Assembly (NCBI GenBank): GCA_036525185.1
Contig: DATDAW010000002.1
Coordinates: 62,001 to 126,000 of the forward strand
Length of the DNA: 64,000 nucleotides
Direction: 5' to 3'
Origin: DATDAW01 sp036525185
Lineage (GTDB): Bacteria; Verrucomicrobiota; Verrucomicrobiia; Chthoniobacterales; DASVRZ01
Part shown: in pieces, positions 25,483 through 33,405 of the stretch
Position numbering within the stretch: position 1 is the stretch's first letter
Layout of the letters: each line of letters begins with the position of its first letter
Position numbers and translations under genes: made by a program
Notes under the pieces: model-generated
What the model was told of the DNA's origin: nothing
What the model saw: the letters and a program-made list of their open reading frames with translations, nothing else
The model's database searches: none

Positions 25483-26598
25483 ATGACCGATCCTCGCTTT
25501 TCCAAGCTCGCCACGTTGCTGGTGACGTATTCCACCAAACTTCAACCTGGTGAAAAATTGCTCATCGACGCATTCGATATCCCGGAGGAAATGGTCATCG
25601 CGCTCATTCGGGCCGCGCGGACGGCAGGTGCGTTGCCGTTTGTGCAGATCAATCGGGCCGTCGTTACGCGAGAGCTCATGCGCGAGGCGAATGAAGCGCA
25701 ATACGATCTGCTTTCCGAAATCGAACTTGCCCGGATGAAACGGATGGACGCCTACATTGCTTTGCGCGGCAGCAACAACATCACCGAGCTATCGGATGTG
25801 CCGACGGATCGCATGAAGCTGGCGATGAAAAGCCTCAAGCCGGTGCTCGATCACCGTGTGAAAAAGACGAAATGGTGTGTCCTGCGTTGGCCGACGCCGT
25901 CGATGGCGCAACAGGCCGGAATGAGTACCGAGGCGTTCGAAGACTTTTTCTTCACGGTTTGCACCCTGGATTACGCGAAGATGGAACCTGGGATGGAAGC
26001 GCTCAAAAAATTGATGGATGCCACGGACGCCGTCCACATCAAAGGGCCGAAAACGGATTTGCGCTTCAGCATAAAGGGTGTTGGCGGAATCATTTGTGGC
26101 GGATCGCACAACATTCCCGACGGCGAGGTCTTTTCATGCCCGGTCCGGGCCTCGGTGGAGGGCTACGTGCATTTCAACGCGCCGACGATTTATCAAGGGG
26201 GCGGGTTTGACGACATCACATTGCGTTTTTCGAAAGGGAAAGTGGTCGAGGCTACGGGCAACAACCCGGAGAAAATCAACGCCATCCTCGATTCCGACGA
26301 AGGCGCCCGGTACATCGGCGAGTTTTCGCTCGGGTTTAATCCGCACATCTTGCAGCCGATGCGCGACATCTTGTTCGACGAGAAAATCAGTGGATCGTTC
26401 CACTTCACGCCTGGCCAGGCCTACGAACAGGCGGACAATGGCAATCGTTCGCAGGTGCACTGGGATCTGGTAAGCATTCAGCGACCGGATTACGGCGGCG
26501 GCGAGGTATGGTTCGACGGGAAATTGATCCGCAAAGACGGCTTGTTCGTTGAGCCCTCCCTGGTGGGGTTGAATCCGGAAAATTTGATCAACGCCTGA
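25483..26598 (+). CDS. Aminopeptidase, M29 family
   Basis: Two-metal aminopeptidase of the AmpS/PepS/aminopeptidase T family, releasing N-terminal residues from peptides in the cytosol. The product is 371 residues from ATG 25483 (MTDPRFSKLATLLV); the frame is open to 25438. The expected C-terminal metal and catalytic residues are present in TDLRFSIKG, GEVFSCPV (Glu), GEFSLGFNPHI, GSFHFTPGQAYEQADNGNRS and SQVHWDLVS (His, Asp). Length is slightly below the usual 410. The stop overlaps the next gene's ATG (TGATG at 26596-26600), so it is coupled to the alkaline phosphatase gene. Confidence 0.9.
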   Translation: MTDPRFSKLATLLVTYSTKLQPGEKLLIDAFDIPEEMVIALIRAARTAGALPFVQINRAVVTRELMREANEAQYDLLSEIELARMKRMDAYIALRGSNNITELSDVPTDRMKLAMKSLKPVLDHRVKKTKWCVLRWPTPSMAQQAGMSTEAFEDFFFTVCTLDYAKMEPGMEALKKLMDATDAVHIKGPKTDLRFSIKGVGGIICGGSHNIPDGEVFSCPVRASVEGYVHFNAPTIYQGGGFDDITLRFSKGKVVEATGNNPEKINAILDSDEGARYIGEFSLGFNPHILQPMRDILFDEKISGSFHFTPGQAYEQADNGNRSQVHWDLVSIQRPDYGGGEVWFDGKLIRKDGLFVEPSLVGLNPENLINA

Positions 26599-27920
26599 TG
26601 AAACAGAGCCTTCGAGGGAGTGTAGATATCGTTACGTTAATGAATTGCGGTTTGGCTCGTGTGTTTGGCGGGCTGCGAGGGGTGGTTTTTTGCCTGTGCC
26701 TTTTTGCCGCCGCGGCTTTTGCCGGGCAACCGAAAGGCGTTGTTCTGGTAATTGCTGACGGGACGTCGATGGAACTCATTACCGCGACACGGATTTACAA
26801 GAACGGTGCCAATTCGCGACTGAGCTTCGAAACGATGCCACACACGGCGTTTGTCCGGACGGTTTCCGCGGATGGTATGATCACGGATTCCGGTGCGGGT
26901 GCCACGGCAATGGCACGCGGTTTCAAGGCGCTCAATACGGTTGTTGGAGCCGCCGCGCCGGGACAACCTTCGCAGCCGAGCATTCTTGATCTGGCGAAAA
27001 AAGCGGGCTGGAACACTGGGGTCATAAGCGACGACTCGGTCACGGGCGCCACTCCGAGCTCGTTCGTGATCGAGCATCCGAACCGACGCGAAGAATATGT
27101 CATTGCGAACAAGGAAATTCGCGCACTCGGGAAAAACCTGGATTTTCTTTTCGGTGGTGGTTCTCGATTTTTCGAAGGCGAATTCTCGACGGACGGAAAA
27201 GAGGCGAAATTTGCGCCCGTTTTCGAGGAAACAAAGCAACTTTTGGGAGCATCGAACATTCGCTATTTCAATTCCTGGGACAAATTCGTCGCCGAGAAGC
27301 CGAAAGATCTAAGCCGGCCCATCCTGGGCGTTTTCCATCCGAACGTTTTTCCCTACATCGCCGATGGACCGCGCAAACCCGCGCTGGAAGACATGGTGCG
27401 CGAAGGACTTACGCTGCTCCAAAACGCTGGGAAACCGTATATATTCATTATCGAAGCCGGTCTGCCGGACAAAGCTGCCCATCAGAATCAGGCCAAACGC
27501 GCAATGGAAGAAGTGCTCGTTTTCGAGCGGACGTTGGAGTTTTTGCGCCAGAACGTTGGCCCGGACGTTCTGCTTCTGGCAACGACAGACCACGAAACGG
27601 GTGGCTTGGCGATCAGTCCTGGTCAGCCGGTTTCGGCAAAAGGCGACCAGTTGCTTAAACCGAGCCCGATTACAAAAATTCCTGTTCTCACATGGGCTAC
27701 GGGGCCGGGCGGGGGCGATCCATCCGTGACGCCGACGCCGGTCGCCAATGTCGATCCGCTGGCTCCATCCGCGATGCAGCCTGCACTGCTGAAAACGGGT
27801 GCTGCATTTCACTCCGGCGGTGACGTCTGGATGCTCGGCGAGGGGCCTGGTAGCGAAAAAGTAACAGGCTTTCTGGACAATACCGACACGTTCAAGATCA
27901 TGGCCGCTGCGATCAAGTAA
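26598..27920 (+). CDS. Alkaline phosphatase family protein
   Basis: Secreted metal-dependent phosphomonoesterase related to PhoA, 440 residues from ATG 26598. An alternative ATG at 26640 would start closer to the hydrophobic signal segment (GVVFCLCLFAAAAFA). Conserved elements are VLVIADGTS (metal Asp), the nucleophile motif ITDSGAGATAMARG with Ser after Asp, the SDDSVTGATPSSF block, a DKAAHQ metal site in place of the usual DHAGH, and TTDHETGGLAI. It should act in the periplasm to release phosphate. No pho box or phosphate transport gene is nearby. Coupled to the M29 aminopeptidase upstream. Confidence 0.87.
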   Translation: MKQSLRGSVDIVTLMNCGLARVFGGLRGVVFCLCLFAAAAFAGQPKGVVLVIADGTSMELITATRIYKNGANSRLSFETMPHTAFVRTVSADGMITDSGAGATAMARGFKALNTVVGAAAPGQPSQPSILDLAKKAGWNTGVISDDSVTGATPSSFVIEHPNRREEYVIANKEIRALGKNLDFLFGGGSRFFEGEFSTDGKEAKFAPVFEETKQLLGASNIRYFNSWDKFVAEKPKDLSRPILGVFHPNVFPYIADGPRKPALEDMVREGLTLLQNAGKPYIFIIEAGLPDKAAHQNQAKRAMEEVLVFERTLEFLRQNVGPDVLLLATTDHETGGLAISPGQPVSAKGDQLLKPSPITKIPVLTWATGPGGGDPSVTPTPVANVDPLAPSAMQPALLKTGAAFHSGGDVWMLGEGPGSEKVTGFLDNTDTFKIMAAAIK

Positions 27921-28002
27921 CGCGAGTTACTTGAATTACCGAGCGTACTCCGCAGATCATCCTTCGGGTTTGGCCAACGAGTTGTTTCGAGAACGGACTT
28001 AT

Positions 28003-28737
28003 CTAGTCTTTTACGGAGACGAGATTTGCGATGGATGAAATCGTCGATTCTTTGATGCCTTTCACGCGGGCAAGGTCTTCCACACGCGAGTACGGGCGCG
28101 ATTGAATGATACGCGTCGCGAGGACCTTTCCAATATTTGGCAGGCTCTCCAGTTCCTTCTGAGTCGCCGTGTTGAGGTTGATGCTCGCCGTGTTAGTTCC
28201 CCGGACAGGTACGCTCCAACCGCCGAGGCGCTGAAATTTGGCCGTGTTTTCGAGCCGCTTCAGATGCCGCCATTCTGCTTCGACGTGGCGTCCGCCGGGA
28301 CGTCTGGCTGAAGCGCCATACACGCGCGCGAGGCCGTTGCCGACAAGCGATTCGGCGAGATCTGTAGTGCTCGTATCGGGAATGACGAACCCGAAATAGC
28401 GCGGCTCGAAGCTGTTTCCTCGGGCATCCTCGAAACGGGTCACCACTGTGAACGGGCGGGTGAGCACCTTTCGGGAGAAAGCCGTCGCCTTTTGGCCCAG
28501 TTCGATCGTTTTCGATGGCGTCAGCTTCCAGTAAGAGGCCTGCTCCTTTAGGCGGCTGGGAAAACTCTCGTCTGTCTCCGGGCAATCGACGAAATACAGC
28601 CGGATGATGTGTTCGTTCGCGCCGGACCGGATGTGAAAGCTGTCGCCGTCGCCGTACGCTTCTGCTTCCAACCGGCAATTTCTCAGCGTCGTCCACTCAT
28701 CCGCCCGCACAGGGGCAGCGAACGAGACGAACGCCAA
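28003..28737 (-). CDS. Staphylococcal nuclease-like domain plus ComEA-type helix-hairpin-helix
   Basis: An exported protein that joins an SNase-like (thermonuclease) domain with a C-terminal helix-hairpin-helix. The SNase part (about 15-170) shows EAYGDGDSFHIR, IIRLYFVDCPETDE and the NGLARVYG region. The HhH part (about 185-244) reads ASINLNTATQKELESLPNIG with GIKESTISSI, as in ComEA DNA-binding proteins. Both suggest extracytoplasmic DNA handling. The best standard start is TTG 28737, but the frame continues upstream, and codons 28738-28787 would add VIKAVSLRFLSLILAA, a better signal peptide without ATG, GTG or TTG. It lies just after hisH in a minus-strand run. Confidence 0.78.
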   Translation of the reverse strand: MAFVSFAAPVRADEWTTLRNCRLEAEAYGDGDSFHIRSGANEHIIRLYFVDCPETDESFPSRLKEQASYWKLTPSKTIELGQKATAFSRKVLTRPFTVVTRFEDARGNSFEPRYFGFVIPDTSTTDLAESLVGNGLARVYGASARRPGGRHVEAEWRHLKRLENTAKFQRLGGWSVPVRGTNTASINLNTATQKELESLPNIGKVLATRIIQSRPYSRVEDLARVKGIKESTISSIANLVSVKD

Positions 28738-28787
28738 AGCGGCGAGGATCAGTGATAGGAAACGGAGGGAAACGGCTTTGATAACGG

Positions 28788-29414
28788 CTAGATCGTGTCG
28801 ATAAAATTCTTCAGAATCCGGAGGCCATTTGCCTGGCTTTTCTCCGGGTGAAATTGGACGGCGTGGACGTTTCCCTGCGAGACAGCGGCAGCGAAATCCT
28901 CGCCGTAAGTGGCTTCAGCGCTGATGATAGCGCGATCTGCCGGAGCTGGGAAGTACGAGTGAACGAAGAAAACAAACGGTTTTTCGGGCAGTCCCACCCA
29001 AAGGGGGCCTGGCCGAATCGAGAGAGTGTTCCAGCCGATTTGCGGGATCTTGATACCGGGAGTGGAAAAGCGCTTCACGATTCCTTTGAAAAAACCGAGG
29101 CCCTCGACACCTGGCGTCTCCTCGCTGCCCTCAAACAACAGTTGGTATCCAACGCAGATCCCAAGAAATGGCCGCCCGGAAGCGAGCCAATCCTGGACAG
29201 GCTGCCATAAACCGCGCCTGCGCAGATTCGCCGCGCAATCGCCAAATGCCCCGACGCCGGGTAAGACGACTGCGGACGCTGCGTCGAGTCCGGCGGGGTT
29301 GGCGGTGAGACGAACGTCACAACCGATCTTTTCCAGAGCCTTGCTGACGCTGCGCAAGTTGCCGCTGCCGTAGTCCAGCAAAGCGATGGTGGTTGCACTT
29401 TTACCTTCCATCAC
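28788..29414 (-). CDS. hisH: Imidazole glycerol phosphate synthase subunit HisH
   Basis: Glutamine amidotransferase subunit that feeds ammonia to HisF in histidine synthesis. The 208-residue protein has the oxyanion and nucleophile motifs: IALLDYGSGNLRSV, the PGVGAFGDC segment, the catalytic Cys in FLGICVGYQLLFEGSEE and the His/Glu pair in VQFHPEKSQANG. It starts MMEGKSATT; the second Met is equally possible. It overlaps hisB by four bases (29411-29414). hisF and hisA are not in the window. Confidence 0.96.
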   Translation of the reverse strand: MMEGKSATTIALLDYGSGNLRSVSKALEKIGCDVRLTANPAGLDAASAVVLPGVGAFGDCAANLRRRGLWQPVQDWLASGRPFLGICVGYQLLFEGSEETPGVEGLGFFKGIVKRFSTPGIKIPQIGWNTLSIRPGPLWVGLPEKPFVFFVHSYFPAPADRAIISAEATYGEDFAAAVSQGNVHAVQFHPEKSQANGLRILKNFIDTI

Positions 29415-30001
29415 AGTGAACCTTTCGTGCTGGGCACGCCGGTGACGCGCGGGTCGATTTGCGTGGCGGTGTCGAGAGCGCGTGCGAGACCCTTAAAAAG
29501 CGCCTCGGCCATATGATGGGAATCGCGCCCATAAAGAATCTCAGCGTGCAGATTGGCGCCGGCATGCACGGAAAATCCCCGAAAGAATTCCTCTACCAAT
29601 TGGAACGGGAACTTTCCGCCGATGGCGTCCGCATGTTGTGGAGCGCGATACTCCAGGAAAGGACGTCCGCTGAGGTCGAGAACGACGCGAGCAAGTGTCT
29701 CATCCATTGGTAGATAAGCCCAGCCGTAACGGCGGATACCGGTCTTTTCTCCCAACGCTTTTGCGACAGCCTGGCCGAGCGTAATGCCAGTGTCTTCGAC
29801 CGTGTGATGGAAATCGACTTCGATGTCGCCTTTGGCTGCCACGGCCAGGTCGGACAAACTGTGTTTCGCGAACAGATTCAGCATGTGATCCAGAAACGGA
29901 ATGCCTGTGGTGATATCGGCCTTGCCGGTGCCGTCGAGATTTAGTTCAAGCTGAATGCTGGTTTCGGATGTCGTTCGGGAAATGGTGGCGCTACGGCTCA
30001 T
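29411..30001 (-). CDS. hisB: Imidazoleglycerol-phosphate dehydratase
   Basis: Catalyses dehydration of imidazole glycerol phosphate in histidine synthesis using two manganese ions. The product is 196 residues from ATG 30001 (MSRSATISRTTSETSI), a single-function HisB without the phosphatase domain. Metal motifs are GIPFLDHML, DFHHTVEDTGI, HADAIGGK and DSHHMAEALFKGLARAL. The frame is open upstream to 30094, but the extra codons fall in a low-complexity repeat (30019-30053) and are not coding. Coupled to hisH. Confidence 0.96.
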   Translation of the reverse strand: MSRSATISRTTSETSIQLELNLDGTGKADITTGIPFLDHMLNLFAKHSLSDLAVAAKGDIEVDFHHTVEDTGITLGQAVAKALGEKTGIRRYGWAYLPMDETLARVVLDLSGRPFLEYRAPQHADAIGGKFPFQLVEEFFRGFSVHAGANLHAEILYGRDSHHMAEALFKGLARALDTATQIDPRVTGVPSTKGSL

Positions 30002-30018
30002 GGGAACCGGAGAGTAAA

Positions 30019-30053
30019 CCTGAAATTTGAAACCTGAAATCTGAAATCTGAAG
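30019..30053 (+). repeat. Short tandem CTGAAAT-type repeat upstream of hisB
   Basis: Four imperfect copies of a 7-9 bp unit (cctgaaatttgaaa, cctgaaat, ctgaaat, ctgaag) between hisB and the next gene. It is a simple-sequence tract; it sits where the hisB leader should be. Confidence 0.7.
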
Positions 30054-30121
30054 CAAGTAGCCGAAGTTACACGCTTTGGAGAAAGCTGTTTCACGACGGC
30101 CGCGGGGGGAATTTTCTCTTG

Positions 30122-31552
30122 TTACACGCTGGCGTGGTCGTGATTCGATCCATGATCGACGGCTTTAATTTTACTTCGGCTGCGGAGGAAAATTGCAATC
30201 CCGACGGCGCCCGCGGCGAGAATGGTAAAAATGGTAATCGCGCCATGAAGTGTGGTGAAGAACGCGGGTTCTGGTTCGGGCGCCAGCGGCAATGGCGTGC
30301 GAAGCGGTTTTGGAGCGACGCTAGCGACAGGAGTCTCAGAAACCACAGGCGTTGCGGGAGCCGCGGAAGTCGCCCCGGGAATTGCTGCTGCCGGAGTTTC
30401 CGCGGCGGGGGTTTTAGTAGCCGGCTTCGGCGGTGCAGAAGCCACAGGAGTGGCTGAAGGCGAAGAGGTAGGCGTGGGTTTGGCGGCTTCTTGAGCGGCC
30501 GCCAGCGAAGCGGTGTTTTGCTTGATCATTTCATTCGCCGGCCAATGCGCGGACGCGGCGGCGAATTGTTTCTCGGCACCTTTGACATCGCCGCTTTTAA
30601 GCAACGAGCGGCCTTCAATGGATTCCTGGATCGAAGCGAGCATGTCGCCGGTTTTCATCTGTGCGAGACGCGTTGCCTCGGAGTCGACGGTTTTGGAAAG
30701 ATCGTCAAGGCTGCGTTTGCTGCGCGGATAAATGGGCGTCCAGACGATTCCGGCGCTTTTGGCAGCGTCGAGCGACTCCGCAACCTGCTTTTCCTCGGCT
30801 TTGACTGCGGCCAGGAGATCCGGTTTCTTGTAATCGGGCGTAATCGCAATGCCCTCCTGGCGTTCGGCGATGTCGCGCTTGTAAACGAGCGTGCGGTTTT
30901 CAATGGTTTTGCGCACGCCGGGGATCAACTTCTTCGCATACTCGACGGCTTCCGGGAAAACTTTGGAACCAGGATAGTTTTTTTCGAGTGTCGTGAATTG
31001 GTTGAGAGCACTGATGAAATCACCCTGCGCGGCGAATGCCTGCATTTGGGCGAGGAGAACGGCTGCGATGACGTTGTACCTGTCCTTTGCAACCTGACTC
31101 GCGGTAAACCACTGGTGGTTGAGTTTGAGCTCACCGACCTTCACCCGGTCCCGTTCGGCGATAAAGGCGTCGAGCGTCTTTTTGATGGTCGCGGCGTGTT
31201 CGCTATCGGGATATTTGTCTACGAACGGTTTTAATTTTCCGTAAATGATCGTTTCGTAGTCGCTTGCGGCCATGGAATTGGGCCCCAGTGTAATGCCTTT
31301 GATCGCGGCGTACGCAGTCACCGAGGGGTCGGTTTTCACGATTCCCTCGATGTCGGACTTTTGAAAAGTGCGGACGTCCGTGATGGAGGGAGTGATCTGA
31401 ATTTCGGCGTCAAGGGATGCAACGGTTTCACTGATGACCCGCCCTTCAAATTTTTCGCCGGATTTAAGGACGATGGTATCGGCGAAAGAGAGGGAGGAAG
31501 ACAGGATCAGGACACCGCCGACCCTGGTTAAGCTTCTGGGGGAGAGGGGCAT
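30122..31552 (-). CDS. Secreted, membrane-tethered helical repeat protein (PTPDL-like)
   Basis: A 476-residue exported protein I cannot assign a function. A signal peptide (about 1-24, ending SLSFA) is followed by DTIVLKSGEKFEGRVISET, a small beta domain common in Verrucomicrobia and Planctomycetes envelope proteins. Residues about 80-330 are helical and resemble degenerate TPR arrays (FAAQGDFISALNQFTTLEKN). Residues about 350-430 form a Pro/Ala/Thr-rich linker, and one transmembrane helix (about 438-458, ITIFTILAAGAVGIAIFL) leads to a basic cytoplasmic tail. It resembles proteins called PTPDL family in Verrucomicrobia (recalled, unchecked). The linker points to a periplasmic or surface role. 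Confidence 0.7.
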   Translation of the reverse strand: MPLSPRSLTRVGGVLILSSSLSFADTIVLKSGEKFEGRVISETVASLDAEIQITPSITDVRTFQKSDIEGIVKTDPSVTAYAAIKGITLGPNSMAASDYETIIYGKLKPFVDKYPDSEHAATIKKTLDAFIAERDRVKVGELKLNHQWFTASQVAKDRYNVIAAVLLAQMQAFAAQGDFISALNQFTTLEKNYPGSKVFPEAVEYAKKLIPGVRKTIENRTLVYKRDIAERQEGIAITPDYKKPDLLAAVKAEEKQVAESLDAAKSAGIVWTPIYPRSKRSLDDLSKTVDSEATRLAQMKTGDMLASIQESIEGRSLLKSGDVKGAEKQFAAASAHWPANEMIKQNTASLAAAQEAAKPTPTSSPSATPVASAPPKPATKTPAAETPAAAIPGATSAAPATPVVSETPVASVAPKPLRTPLPLAPEPEPAFFTTLHGAITIFTILAAGAVGIAIFLRSRSKIKAVDHGSNHDHASV

Positions 31553-31696
31553 GGCAGTTGGTAGATAAGCACAAAGGGTGGGGAAGAAAAGAAATTTTGG
31601 CCGACGGGTTGACGGTCATTGATGGAAAGTTTTCCCTGAACCTGCGTGAGATTCGTCGAAAATTGACGGTGGAAATCTCTAGTTGGAGCGTTATGG

Positions 31697-32254
31697 GTGC
31701 TCATTAAACCGATGGAAGGACCGACCGCCAGTGACTACGACGAGAAGCTCCGCGAGATGGGCAATTATCTCTGGGAACTCGACCAGGAAGGCGATATTGC
31801 TCACCAGGAAGGCGACGAATTCCGGCTCGGGGAGATCGAGAAAAAGATTCAGCGCATCGCTGCCAGGGCCGCACATTTTCGCGACGTGGACGGCCCCCAC
31901 AGGCTGTTGGCCGGATTGGTCAATGGGCTGGCGTTGAGAATGTTGCAACGGTGGGAGGACGCGGCCCAGTCGCTTCTGGATGTGCTCGAAGAGAATCCCG
32001 AAAACGGCGAAGCCTGGCTCGAACTGACATGGTGTTTGAGCGAGATGGGTAAATGGCACGATGCCGAACTTGCGGCGCGCAAAGGCACGGAATTCTTTCC
32101 GGATATTTCAGGCGCGTGGGGAAACTTGGCGCAGGTGCTGCTGCGGCTCGGCAAGCGGGATGAGGCACGCGAAGTTCTGGAAAAAGCGATCCATCTCGAC
32201 CCGAAGGATCGCCGGAATCACGATTTGATGCGTCAGGCGCAGGAGGAAGCGTGA
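31697..32254 (+). CDS. TPR-repeat protein
   Basis: A 185-residue cytoplasmic protein from GTG 31697, or 180 from ATG 31712 (MEGPTASDYDEKLRE). The last 100 residues make about two and a half tetratricopeptide repeats: RWEDAAQSLLDVLEENPENG, EAWLELTWCLSEMGKWHDAE, and WGNLAQVLLRLGKRDEAREV with the usual W-LG-Y-A-F-A-P positions. The N-terminal 70 residues are charged helix. TPR domains mount protein partners; none is suggested by the neighbours (convergent with rsfS). No signal peptide or catalytic domain is visible. Confidence 0.8.
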   Translation: MLIKPMEGPTASDYDEKLREMGNYLWELDQEGDIAHQEGDEFRLGEIEKKIQRIAARAAHFRDVDGPHRLLAGLVNGLALRMLQRWEDAAQSLLDVLEENPENGEAWLELTWCLSEMGKWHDAELAARKGTEFFPDISGAWGNLAQVLLRLGKRDEAREVLEKAIHLDPKDRRNHDLMRQAQEEA

Positions 32255-32278
32255 CAGGTGCCTCTGAGCGGACGCGAT

Positions 32279-32644
32279 TCAATACTCACGCTCCAGCTCC
32301 AAACGCGGAGCGTCATTCCACAGGGTTTCCAGGTCGTAAAACTCCCGTTTGTCCGTATGGAAAACATGGACGATCACCTGTGCGTAGTCGATGATGACCC
32401 ATTGGCTGGCAGGATAGCCGTCGACGGCAATCGGAGATAGGCCGGTTTCCTCGCGAATACCTTCCCGGATACCGCTGACAATAGCCTTCAAATGCGGTTC
32501 CGATGTTCCCGAGCAGATGACGAAATAGTCGGTAAACGTTGAGATACCGCCCAAGTCCAGCACAACAATGTCTTCCGCCTTTTTGTCGGCAGCGAGGCGG
32601 GCACTGGCGCGGGCCAGTTGTTCAGGGGTCGTTGATGAGGCGAT
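32279..32644 (-). CDS. rsfS: Ribosomal silencing factor RsfS
   Basis: Binds L14 of the 50S subunit and blocks subunit joining when nutrients are short. The conserved core is VVLDLGGISTFTDYFVICSG, AVDGYPASQWVIIDYAQVIV and HVFHTDKREFYDLETLW. A standard start exists only at GTG 32563, which would begin inside the first core strand. The family needs about 25 residues before it, and the frame supplies them (SSTTPEQLARASARLAADKK, then AEDI). Between an in-frame TGA upstream and 32563 there is no ATG, GTG or TTG, so I place the start provisionally at an ATC (32642-32644). It overlaps the end of nadD, the usual partner. Confidence 0.88.
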   Translation of the reverse strand: MASSTTPEQLARASARLAADKKAEDIVVLDLGGISTFTDYFVICSGTSEPHLKAIVSGIREGIREETGLSPIAVDGYPASQWVIIDYAQVIVHVFHTDKREFYDLETLWNDAPRLELEREY

Positions 32645-33209
32645 GACGGGGCTCCAGGTAAAGCTGTTTTTCGTGAATCAAGTCGGCGACTCGATGATGC
32701 ACCAGATAACGAATCGATAGTCCTTTGGCAACTCGGTTTCGGATTTCTGTGGATGAAATGTCAAAGGTCCGGGTGATGTTTGGCGGTGCAAGCTCGGAAT
32801 CCGACGAACTCCTGCGCCCAAAAACCACAAGGGTCACGTTCTTTAGCAAATCGTCCACACGCCGCCATGTGTGCAGCGCCGTCCAGTTGTCCTGGCCGAT
32901 AAAATAGAAAAGCTGCGCCCCTGGAAAACGTTTCCGGTAGACCTCGACGGTTTCCACTGCGTAGGAAGGGCCATTACGATGCAGTTCCAGATCGTCCGTT
33001 TCAAAACCCGGCTCGTTTTCAATGGACAGGCGAATCATTTCCATCCGCAGTTCCGGCGGAGAAGGTTGCGTCTCCAATTTGTGCGGCGAGAGGGAGGCTG
33101 GAATAAAGACCACCCGGTCCAGTTCCAATTTTTCAAGCGCCTCGCGTCCGAGGATGAGATGTCCGTGATGGATAGGGTCAAATGTGCCGCCGTAGAGACC
33201 GATTTTCAC
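32622..33209 (-). CDS. nadD: Nicotinate-nucleotide adenylyltransferase
   Basis: Makes nicotinate adenine dinucleotide in NAD synthesis. The 195-residue protein begins MKIGLYGGTFDPIHHGHL, the nucleotidyltransferase signature with (H/T)xxH, and ends with ISSTEIRNRVAKG, the second ATP-binding (ISSTxIR) motif. Also present are the FIPASLSPHK and FIGQDNWTALHTWRR substrate-loop regions. The start codon is GTG 33209 and overlaps the stop of a small upstream ORF by four bases (GTGA). It is followed by rsfS, a conserved nadD-rsfS pair. Confidence 0.95.
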   Translation of the reverse strand: MKIGLYGGTFDPIHHGHLILGREALEKLELDRVVFIPASLSPHKLETQPSPPELRMEMIRLSIENEPGFETDDLELHRNGPSYAVETVEVYRKRFPGAQLFYFIGQDNWTALHTWRRVDDLLKNVTLVVFGRRSSSDSELAPPNITRTFDISSTEIRNRVAKGLSIRYLVHHRVADLIHEKQLYLEPRHRLINDP

Positions 33210-33394
33210 AAGTTGTTGTGGCTCAGTAGAGCAAATAGCGCTGCCATTCCGAGCGGAAATGCTTCAAATTTGTGCGTTGGAACATATCCCGGCATGGAGT
33301 CGCTACGGCTCATGGAGGCGCGCATCACACGAGCGTTGGAGACGCCGATCGCGGCAAAAAACATCGCCAGCACGGCGACGAACCGGGTAAACAT
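33206..33394 (-). CDS. Possible small membrane protein
   Basis: A 62-residue ORF starting 11 nt from the divergent nagZ start and ending in a GTGA overlap with nadD. It has a hydrophobic N-terminus (FVAVLAMFFAAIGVSNA, about 5-21) and a second hydrophobic stretch at the C-terminus (about 47-57). I do not recognise it. The coupling to nadD and the signal-like N-terminus favour a real gene, but the region is short and codon evidence is thin. Confidence 0.42.
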   Translation of the reverse strand: MFTRFVAVLAMFFAAIGVSNARVMRASMSRSDSMPGYVPTHKFEAFPLGMAALFALLSHNNL

Positions 33395-33405
33395 GCGTCC
33401 ACCGT

